36,672 bases of DNA from Casimicrobiaceae bacterium (GTDB lineage: Bacteria > Pseudomonadota > Gammaproteobacteria > Burkholderiales > Casimicrobiaceae). The notes beneath the pieces were generated by a model, which was not told the DNA's origin, did no database searches, and was given only the letters and a program-made list of their open reading frames with translations. Each line of letters opens with the position of its first letter. The stretch's first letter is position 1. The stretch lies in NCBI GenBank assembly GCA_025056355.1, contig JANWWI010000027.1, forward strand, positions 1 through 36,672, read 5' to 3'. Made by a program: the position numbers and the translations under genes. Below are positions 8,860 to 15,128 of the stretch, piece by piece.

Positions 8860-9974
8860 CCGCGTCGACGCCGGGCAGGGATTCGCCCGAGGTCGCGGCG
8901 GCCTCCGTGGTGTTGCCCGCGGGAACGCGCGTCGGCGGTTACCGCATCGATGGAGTGCTCGGACGCGGCGGCTTCGGCATCGTGTATTACGCAAGCCGTA
9001 TTGCGACGGGTGAACCCGTTGCGCTCAAGGAGTTTTTTCCGGCAACGGTGGCGGCACGCCGTGGGTCGCGCATCGTGCCGCGGCGGGCCGAATTTCACGC
9101 CGCTCTCACGAAAGGCGTGGAGGGGTTTTTACGCGAAGCACGACTGCTCAATGAGCTCTCACACCCGGCCTTGGTCACGGTTCATGAGGCGTGGCTCGAA
9201 TCCGGCACCGCATACATGGCCATGACGCGTTACGAGGGCAACACGCTGAGGCGCTTGCGGGAGAGCCTCTCGGCGCCCCCTACACAAGCGCAGTTGCGCG
9301 CGTGGTTCGAGCCGGTCATGGATGCGTTACTCGAGCTCCACGCGCGGCGCGTGATTCACCGCGATGTCTCGCCCGACAACGTATTCATTTGTCGCGACGG
9401 TGGCGCTGTGTTGCTCGACCTCGGGGCGGCACGACAAATCCTTGGCGGGATGACGCAGGCGCTCACGATGGTGCTCAAACCTGGCTTTGCGCCCATTGAG
9501 CAGTACGTCGATGACGGCAGCCTTGCCCAAGGCCGGTGGACCGACGTTTACGGGCTTGCGGCGACGCTGTTTTTCGCCGTTTCGGGTGAGGCCCCCGTCA
9601 CGGCCACTTCGCGGATTGTGCGCGACACGCAGCCGGATCTGGCAACGCTTCCGGCGGCGCGTCACCTTTCGCCCACCTTCTGCGCGGGCATCATGCGTGG
9701 GCTCGCCCTTCGCGCGATCGACCGGCCCAAATCAGTTCCGGAGTTCAAGACGCTGCTCGGCTGGACCGATGCGACCACCGCGATGGCTCGATCGCTGTTC
9801 GAGCAAAGCGCCGCACCCCCAAATCAAGCCGCTCCCCTGGAGCCTCAGCAAGTGTCCCGCGCGCGGGTGCAGGCCGACTCATCGAACCGACCTCGTGCGG
9901 CGCGCCTCTGGGTAAGCGTCATTGTGCTTCTCATCGTCTTGGTCGGCTTGCTCTTTGCCTGGCATCTCCGATAA
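8853..9974 (+). CDS. Short PpkA-like Ser/Thr protein kinase with C-terminal membrane anchor
   Basis: This 373-residue protein is a Hanks-type kinase. It has the glycine loop GRGGFG (37-42), catalytic Lys59 in VALKEFF, a probable C-helix Glu95, the catalytic loop HRDVSPDN (169-176, Asp171 and Asn176) and a DLG in place of DFG at 189-191. A low-complexity linker of about 60 residues leads to one hydrophobic segment, LWVSVIVLLIVLVGLLFAW (352-370), and the protein ends three residues later. This predicts a cytoplasmic kinase tethered to the inner membrane. In HSI-I-like T6SSs, PpkA phosphorylates Fha to trigger assembly, but PpkA carries a large periplasmic sensor region that is missing here. GGAGG at 8845-8849 fits either ATG 8853 or GTG 8856; the latter overlaps the upstream stop as GTGA. 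Confidence 0.88.
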   Translation: MVTASTPGRDSPEVAAASVVLPAGTRVGGYRIDGVLGRGGFGIVYYASRIATGEPVALKEFFPATVAARRGSRIVPRRAEFHAALTKGVEGFLREARLLNELSHPALVTVHEAWLESGTAYMAMTRYEGNTLRRLRESLSAPPTQAQLRAWFEPVMDALLELHARRVIHRDVSPDNVFICRDGGAVLLDLGAARQILGGMTQALTMVLKPGFAPIEQYVDDGSLAQGRWTDVYGLAATLFFAVSGEAPVTATSRIVRDTQPDLATLPAARHLSPTFCAGIMRGLALRAIDRPKSVPEFKTLLGWTDATTAMARSLFEQSAAPPNQAAPLEPQQVSRARVQADSSNRPRAARLWVSVIVLLIVLVGLLFAWHLR

Positions 9975-10013
9975 TCGCCGTCGGCATCCGGGCGCAAGGG
10001 AGGAAACACAGCG

Positions 10014-10808
10014 ATGACCAAAGTGGGTCTTGTCGTTGACGGCGTTCGCTGGGAAGCTTTGAACGAGACGATCACGCAACGTTCAGACGGCGCGCGACGG
10101 CTGTCGCTCGAAGGGCTCGTGGCGGCCGTGTGCCTCGACGTCGGCGCCGAACTCGGGCGCACGATGGAGCAGCTCGAAGTGGCGCCGCGCCTGTTTTGCC
10201 GGCACGCGCCCGTGCCGAGCGACGGGGAGGCGGTGGATAGCGGCTTCGAGGTCATCAGTGCACCGCAGGTTGATGAGTCCGACACCGGCGCGGGGCTGTC
10301 GCTCGAAGCCATGCGTTGCCATGCCCTTGCACAGCCCGAAGCGATTGTCATGGTGGGGGCCGCCATGCCGTGGGTGCCGCTTGCCCGTCGCTTGGAAAGC
10401 TTGCGCTGCGCCCTGTTTGAGTATTTGATCCCGCCTCCCGGGAAGGTCGTCATCTCCGGAGCGCGGCGCACCGATCTGCGTGCGACGCTGGCGCAACAGC
10501 CCGTGGCTGCGAAGTTTGCACCGCTCATGACGGCGCGACTCGTCTCGGCGGCGGGTCCGTCGCGTGCCTCGGGCGGTGCTCCCGTGGCCGAACCCAAACC
10601 CGCCGACGTCGTTTATGGCACGGTCAAAATGCTTGCCCAAGGTTATGGCATCGTGACCCGCAGCGACGGTGGGGGGGACATCGAGTTCATGGCCAACCAG
10701 GTTGCTCCGCCGGGGTTTGAATTTCTCGAGCTCGGGGATCGCGTTCGCTTCGGGGTCGAGCGGACGCCGAGCGGAAAGTGGCGCGCGGTGCGCGTCGTGC
10801 GCGCGTGA
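10014..10808 (+). CDS. Uncharacterised protein: NYN/PIN-like N-terminus plus cold-shock-like C-terminus
   Basis: I do not recognise this 264-residue protein as a named T6SS component. Residues 201-264 read like a cold-shock/OB-fold domain: YGTVKMLAQGYGIVTR corresponds to the GTVKxF...GFGFI strand pair (RNP1-like QGYGIV at 209-214), DIEFM (222-226) sits where VFVHF (RNP2) is expected, and LGDRVRFGVE matches EGDxVxFxV. The first 140 residues resemble a LabA/NYN (PIN-fold nuclease) layout: VGLVVDGVRW with Asp9, then AIVMVGAAMPWVPLARRLES (110-129), where active enzymes have a SGDxDFxPL motif, so key aspartates are absent. A proline/alanine linker joins the halves. A strong GGGAGGAAA lies upstream of the ATG. 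A possible role is nucleic-acid binding without cleavage; the NYN assignment is inference. Confidence 0.6.
   Translation: MTKVGLVVDGVRWEALNETITQRSDGARRLSLEGLVAAVCLDVGAELGRTMEQLEVAPRLFCRHAPVPSDGEAVDSGFEVISAPQVDESDTGAGLSLEAMRCHALAQPEAIVMVGAAMPWVPLARRLESLRCALFEYLIPPPGKVVISGARRTDLRATLAQQPVAAKFAPLMTARLVSAAGPSRASGGAPVAEPKPADVVYGTVKMLAQGYGIVTRSDGGGDIEFMANQVAPPGFEFLELGDRVRFGVERTPSGKWRAVRVVRA
10671..10677 (+). repeat. G7 homopolymer tract
   Basis: A run of seven G lies within the cold-shock-like domain of the preceding uncharacterised gene (encoding the Gly-Gly turn near residue 220). Slippage by one base would truncate or replace the last 45 residues. It may be a phase-variable site, a composition effect or an error-prone sequencing position. 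Confidence 0.9.
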
Positions 10809-10922
10809 GTCGATTCTGCGGCTGCTCACGCCGTGTCGTAAGCGTGACGCGAAACCCGTCTATTGCGTTAGGGCACGGATCGGTCGCCAAGGCTCGGTCC
10901 CTCGCCGGTTTAGGATGCAGCG

Positions 10923-13298
10923 ATGGAGCGAATCGTCGATATCGTTACGCCGCTTGGGCCTGAAGCGCTTTGGTTTCGCGAGATGGTCGGAACCGAGACG
11001 ATTTCGGGGCTGTTTGAATTCGACGTCACGTTACACAGCAAGCAGACCTCCGTTCCAGCCAAAGCCTTGCTCGGCAAGCCCATGACGCTTGTGATTGAAA
11101 CCGAAGGCGCCGAGCGCTACCTGAACGGCATTTGCACGCGTTTCGCATCAGCGGGACGCGAAGGCGAACACCTCGTCTACACGGCCAAGCTGCGGCCCTG
11201 GCTTTGGCTTGCCAGTCGTCGCAGCGACTGCAAAATCTTCCAATTCAAAACGGTGCCGGACATCGTGACCGAGGTGCTCGAACGATACGGCTTTCCGATC
11301 AGCCGCAAGCTGACAAAGTCCTATCGCGCTTGGGACTATTGCGTGCAATACCAGGAGACCGATCTCAATTTCGTCATGCGGTTGCTCGAGCACGAGGGCA
11401 TAGCCTTTTTCTTCGAGCATAGCGCCAGCAACCACACGCTCGTGCTCGCCGACGACATGTCGTCCTACAAGCCGATTCCCGGGCGTTCAAACATCAAATA
11501 TCTCGGCATCGATGCGGCCACCACCGCAAGCGAAGAGCACTTCTACGCATGGTCGGTACGCGAACAAATCGACCCGGGCGAGTATTACTCGATCGACTAC
11601 GACTTTGAAAAGCCCTCGGTCGAACTCTACGCCGTGCGGGGAGACGCGCGCGGACACAGTCACGACAGCTACCAGCAGTTCGAGTGGCCGGGGGACTACA
11701 CCGAACTGGCCGACGCGGAGGCGTACGCAGCGGTCCGGATGGAGTCGTTGACAAGCGAACAGGAGCGCGCCACGGGCACCTGTACGGTGCGAACGATGGC
11801 GCCTGGCCACACTTTTACGCTGGAGCGTTGCCCGCATGAGGATCAAAACCGCGAATACCTCGTGGTGGGCGTTTCGTATTTCTTCCGCGACAACTCCCGG
11901 TTGTCGGCCGGAAGCGGCGCCGGCGATTCGATGTGGGAACTGCGCGTGCATGCGCATCCGACGAGCTTGCCGTTTCGTCCGCCGCGCGTCACCCCCAAGC
12001 CACGCACGACGGGTCCGCAGACAGCGGTGGTGGTCGGGCCGAAGGGCGAAGAGATCTACACCGACAAGTACGGGCGCGTGAAGGTGCAGTTTCACTGGGA
12101 TCGCTACGGTCGCCACGACGAAAACTCCAGTTGCTGGATTCGTGTGGCCACACCGTGGGCTGGCGAACGTTGGGGCGCGATCCACATTCCTCGCATCGGC
12201 CAAGAAGTTGTCGTCGACTTCATTGGCGGCGACCCCGATCGCCCCATCATCGTGGGTAGCGTCTATAACGCCGAGCAGATGCCGCCTTACGGGCTGCCCG
12301 ATAACAAGACCGCGAGCGGATTCAAGTCGCGCTCGACCAAAGGCGGGGGCGCCAACGATTTCAACGAAATCCGCATGGAGGACAAAAAGGGCGAGGAGCA
12401 GCTCTACATCCACGCCCAGCGCAATCTCGACACCGCGGTCGAGCTCGATGAGACACACACCGTCGGTCGCGACCGCAAGACGCGGATCGGTCGCGACGAC
12501 TTGCGGTTCGTCGGTCGCGACGACACCCACGTAGTCAAGCAGCACCAGCGCAACCAGATCCAAGGTAACCAGATCACCTCGGTCAGCGGCGACCAGGACA
12601 ACACCGTCAAGGGTGATCAAAGCAACATGGTCATGGGTAGCCGCACCCAAAGCATCAAGAAAACCCTCAAGGAGAAGGTGGGCGGTGACCACCGCGAATC
12701 GATTGGTGGCGATCACACCTTCCATGTCAGCGGCGATGAGGCGATCCAGATCGGCGGCAAGCAGTCTTCCTTCGTGCAAGGCGGCAAGAGCGTGGTCGTG
12801 GTTGGCAAATACAGCAACACCGCCACGGGCAAGTTCTCCGCCTTCGGCGCCGGGGGCATGGGATTTCTGACCCCCCTCAAGCTGAGCTTTCAATGCACCC
12901 AACGCGAAAGCAAAGTGCTGGCGGACGACCAGGAAACCGTCTTGGGTATGCAGACGACCAAGGTGGGCGGGTTGCGCGATGTCTCGATCGGTGCCTCAGA
13001 CTCACTCAAAGTGGGGGGGGCGCTTACGATGACCGTGGGCGGCGCAAGCACACTTCAGGCCGCCGGGGCCGTCTCGACCACCGCCGGTGCCGCGGTCACG
13101 ATTACGGCTGGCGGGGCCGTGTCGATCACGGGGGGGGCTGCCGTCACGGTGCAAGGCGCAACGGTGACCGTCACCGCAGCCACCATCAATCTGGTCGGCA
13201 TCGTCAACGTGCTTGGCATGCTCAACGTGGCCGGCACGATCGTGACCCCGAGCATCGTCAGCGCGAGTTACACGCGGGGGATCGGCAACCTTTACTGA
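10923..13298 (+). CDS. vgrG: VgrG / TssI, T6SS spike protein
   Basis: VgrG trimers form the puncturing spike on the Hcp tube and carry effectors. The 791-residue protein starts with a gp27-like region (VTPLGPEALWFREMVGTETISGLFEF..., about 1-380), passes into a gp5-like OB domain (VVVGPKGEEIYTDKYGRVKVQFHWD, about 370-400, then WIRVATPWAGERWG and IPRIGQEVVVDFIGGDPDRPI), and continues into the needle with NEIRMEDKKGEEQLYIHAQ and many VGxD-type beta-helix repeats. A Gly/Thr/Val-rich C-terminal segment ends NLY with no extra catalytic domain, so it is a structural rather than an evolved VgrG. AGGA at 10912-10915 precedes the ATG. It is surrounded by accessory genes, not by a PAAR gene or DUF4123/DUF1795 adaptors. 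Confidence 0.96.
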   Translation: MERIVDIVTPLGPEALWFREMVGTETISGLFEFDVTLHSKQTSVPAKALLGKPMTLVIETEGAERYLNGICTRFASAGREGEHLVYTAKLRPWLWLASRRSDCKIFQFKTVPDIVTEVLERYGFPISRKLTKSYRAWDYCVQYQETDLNFVMRLLEHEGIAFFFEHSASNHTLVLADDMSSYKPIPGRSNIKYLGIDAATTASEEHFYAWSVREQIDPGEYYSIDYDFEKPSVELYAVRGDARGHSHDSYQQFEWPGDYTELADAEAYAAVRMESLTSEQERATGTCTVRTMAPGHTFTLERCPHEDQNREYLVVGVSYFFRDNSRLSAGSGAGDSMWELRVHAHPTSLPFRPPRVTPKPRTTGPQTAVVVGPKGEEIYTDKYGRVKVQFHWDRYGRHDENSSCWIRVATPWAGERWGAIHIPRIGQEVVVDFIGGDPDRPIIVGSVYNAEQMPPYGLPDNKTASGFKSRSTKGGGANDFNEIRMEDKKGEEQLYIHAQRNLDTAVELDETHTVGRDRKTRIGRDDLRFVGRDDTHVVKQHQRNQIQGNQITSVSGDQDNTVKGDQSNMVMGSRTQSIKKTLKEKVGGDHRESIGGDHTFHVSGDEAIQIGGKQSSFVQGGKSVVVVGKYSNTATGKFSAFGAGGMGFLTPLKLSFQCTQRESKVLADDQETVLGMQTTKVGGLRDVSIGASDSLKVGGALTMTVGGASTLQAAGAVSTTAGAAVTITAGGAVSITGGAAVTVQGATVTVTAATINLVGIVNVLGMLNVAGTIVTPSIVSASYTRGIGNLY
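13013..13020 (+). repeat. G8 homopolymer tract in vgrG
   Basis: Eight consecutive G occur near the 3' end of vgrG, encoding part of a Val-Gly-Gly-Ala turn in the beta-helical tail. Gain of one base would shift translation into a frame that stays open to 13399, past the normal stop and into the next gene. Confidence 0.9.
13130..13137 (+). repeat. Second G8 homopolymer tract in vgrG
   Basis: A second run of eight G lies 109 bases downstream of the first, again encoding glycines in the VgrG C-terminal needle repeats. Two identical-length tracts so close together make this a candidate slippage site; glycine-rich coding in a GC-rich genome is the simpler explanation. Confidence 0.9.
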
Positions 13299-13319
13299 GA
13301 GCAGTGCTCTGTCTGGCGC

Positions 13320-14465
13320 ATGAACCGTTCCGCGAACGCGTCTCCGCCAACGCCGCCCCAGGTGACGGCGCTGCCCAAGCTTACGCTGTGGGACGCTGAG
13401 ACGCTGCGGCGCGAGTTGTTGGCCTCCGATCCAAACGCTCGACTGCGTGCGCTGGCGATGTGTGTGCAGCCCGGCGCCCCGGTCGCGCAAGTGCTGGACG
13501 CCCTTGCCCACGCGAGCGCGCAGACGCGCCTCGAGTACGCGCGCCTGGCCGCTCCCACCCCGATCGATCGCGTGCCGCTGCAACTGGCGGCAGCCGCGCT
13601 TGGGCAAGTTGCCCCCCAACAAGCCGGCGTTGCCGTCGAAGCTGAGCTGTGCGCGCTGCTTGCGCTTGATTGCCCCGTGACGGCCACGCATGCGGCACAC
13701 GCGTTGTGGCGACTGGAACGGCTGCCCGAGGCCAGTCTCGATCCGCTTGCGCGCTGGCTTGTGCACGAGGATGCGAACGTGCGTGCGGCGGCAGCCTTGG
13801 CTGCCGAGCGTGACCCTCGCCGTCTGGCCGATGCCCTGGTGCGTACCGTGCACGCCACGCCGCGCGAGCGCTGGAGCATCGAGTTGCTCGACACCCTCGC
13901 GCGCAGCGCTGGCGACGAATCCGCCAAGCGTCGGGCGGTCGAGGCGTTTTTGACGGAAGCGGCCACATCCGTGCCGCTCGTGCCGGTGGGGATGGGTATC
14001 TTGACGGCGCTTGTTCGGCTCGAGCCGAGTCGCAGCAGACTCCAAGCGCTGGCGCAACTAGCAGGGCATGCTGATGAGACGGTCGCGCTGACCGCCCTCG
14101 CATCCCTTGCGCGCCTCGGAAAGTTGGCTCAAGCGTTGCGCAGCGAGTTGCTCGCGTTACTGGCGCGCACGGACGATCCCGCGCGCGAGGAGGCGCTATG
14201 CCGCCTCCTGGTCGGACTCGACCCCCGGGGCACGGAGCTCCCGCTTGAGCGCATGATGCAGCGCATCGCTTCGGGTCCGGAACGAGCGGTTGCCGCGCAC
14301 TGTTTACTTGCAGCCGCGCAAGCGGAGGCGGCGCGGCCCCTTGCGGCACTCATCGAACAACGTTTCGCCACCGGCACACCGGCGCTTCGGCCCGTGCTTT
14401 CGGCCACGCACGAACAACTCGTCGGCCGGCCGCTCGAAGCGCTTCAGCAGCCGGCCCAGGCGTGA
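13320..14465 (+). CDS. HEAT-repeat-like protein downstream of vgrG
   Basis: This 381-residue protein is almost entirely short amphipathic helices of HEAT/ARM character, for example VAQVLDALAHASAQTRLEYA, PLARWLVHEDANVRAAAALA, ALAQLAGHADETVALTALAS and LARLGKLAQALRSELLALL, with conserved Asp/Arg positions between helices. No catalytic motif, signal peptide or membrane helix is seen. It starts 21 bases after the vgrG stop and has only a weak ribosome-binding site, suggesting coupling to vgrG translation. HEAT solenoids are protein-protein scaffolds, so it could be a VgrG loading adaptor, an immunity-type binding protein or an assembly factor. I do not recognise it as a standard Tss/Tag protein. 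The final 40 residues overlap no other gene. Confidence 0.7.
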   Translation: MNRSANASPPTPPQVTALPKLTLWDAETLRRELLASDPNARLRALAMCVQPGAPVAQVLDALAHASAQTRLEYARLAAPTPIDRVPLQLAAAALGQVAPQQAGVAVEAELCALLALDCPVTATHAAHALWRLERLPEASLDPLARWLVHEDANVRAAAALAAERDPRRLADALVRTVHATPRERWSIELLDTLARSAGDESAKRRAVEAFLTEAATSVPLVPVGMGILTALVRLEPSRSRLQALAQLAGHADETVALTALASLARLGKLAQALRSELLALLARTDDPAREEALCRLLVGLDPRGTELPLERMMQRIASGPERAVAAHCLLAAAQAEAARPLAALIEQRFATGTPALRPVLSATHEQLVGRPLEALQQPAQA

Positions 14466-14475
14466 GGAGCCAGCC

Positions 14476-14931
14476 ATGTCTGCTGCCGAAACCTTGGAGA
14501 AGGTGCAGGAAAAGGTCGACTCGGCCAACGAAACGATCGACCAGGTCCAGGAATTGCTCAGCAAAGTCAAAGCGATCGAGGAAACCAAAGACTTTGTCGA
14601 CACCGTCAACGACAAGATCGACAAAGCGCAAGAACTCGTCGCGCACAACATGGAACTGCTCAACCAGGCGCTTGAAGACTACGAATACGTCAAACAGCTG
14701 ATCGAGGACGTCAAAAGCGACATCACCGCAGCGATTCAAAAACTCGGGGAGGCGGTTGACGCCGGCGTGGACGGGGATGTGATCACTCTGGCGGCGCGCG
14801 TCGTGGAGGGCGTCACGCAAGTCACTGACGCAATTGCCCGCTATGGCCAAGTTTTTAGCGAGCTCAAGCAGAAAGTGGAATACTACCAGGAAGCGTTGGA
14901 AAAAAACAAGGAAGTGATAGAAACCTTCTGA
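14476..14931 (+). CDS. Small acidic coiled-coil protein
   Basis: This 151-residue protein is unrecognised. It has ideal GAGGAG at 14464-14469, six bases before the ATG, so it is probably well translated. Residues 1-80 are a continuous heptad-like helix rich in Glu, Lys, Gln and Asp (KVQEKVDSANETIDQVQELL, then KIDKAQELVAHNMELLNQAL). A short Gly/Asp break (AVDAGVDGDV) precedes a second amphipathic helix of about 55 residues with VEGVTQVTDAIARYGQVF and KVEYYQEALEKNKEVIETF. It has no cysteine and no tryptophan, and no signal peptide. Its AT-richer codon choice (many AAA/GAA) differs mildly from its neighbours. It may form a helical hairpin or oligomer and could partner the HEAT-like protein or VgrG. 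An A7 run occurs at 14900-14906. Confidence 0.75.
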   Translation: MSAAETLEKVQEKVDSANETIDQVQELLSKVKAIEETKDFVDTVNDKIDKAQELVAHNMELLNQALEDYEYVKQLIEDVKSDITAAIQKLGEAVDAGVDGDVITLAARVVEGVTQVTDAIARYGQVFSELKQKVEYYQEALEKNKEVIETF

Positions 14932-15128
14932 GAAACGCTCACCGGGAGCGCATGCGACGGTTCGTGGTGCGCGGTCACACGGCGCCGCATGTTCAGCGTG
15001 CCTGAGCAGCCCGAAGAGGACGTGTCATGGTGATTTCGAGACGAGCTGTGTTACGGCGGCGGCGCTTGAGTCGAGCAGGGCTGCGGGCAACCCGTGTCAG
15101 CGTCTGAGTCAACGGAGGCGCCGTCGAA
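14932..15128 (+). other. 197-base spacer where tssJ is usually found
   Basis: No credible gene is seen here. Two very short frames exist: 14952-15005 (17 residues) and 15027-15107 (26 residues, starting MVISRRAVLRRRR, with AGAGGA about 9 bases upstream). Neither has a lipobox or a mature lipoprotein domain. The last frame before tssK contains a short GCGQPVSASE-like stretch whose TGA overlaps the tssK ATG, but a stop at 15067 precedes it. A decayed tssJ is conceivable but not demonstrated. GGAGG at 15114-15118 serves tssK. Confidence 0.5.

Noticed and set aside
6160-8994. A 944-codon open frame on the minus strand opposite clpV, the patatin gene and the kinase
   Set aside because: It spans three well-supported + strand genes, its translation is rich in Arg/His/Gln without any recognisable domain, and long antisense frames are common in GC-rich DNA.
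10911-10916. TAGGAT as a -10 promoter element for vgrG
   Set aside because: It overlaps the probable ribosome-binding site and has no -35 partner.
11487-12902. A 471-codon minus-strand frame opposite vgrG, with repetitive Val/Leu/Ala/Asp text
   Set aside because: The repetition is the complement of the VgrG needle repeats, not an independent gene.
13298-13310. A 13-base palindrome after vgrG (AGAGCA-G-TGCTCT)
   Set aside because: The loop would be too small and the stem only about five pairs; there is no T run, so it is neither a terminator nor a clear operator.
15027-15107. A 26-codon frame resembling a lipoprotein signal start (MVISRRAVL) in the tssJ position
   Set aside because: It has no hydrophobic core or lipobox, becomes poly-Arg and stops early; evidence for a decayed tssJ is too thin to annotate a pseudogene.
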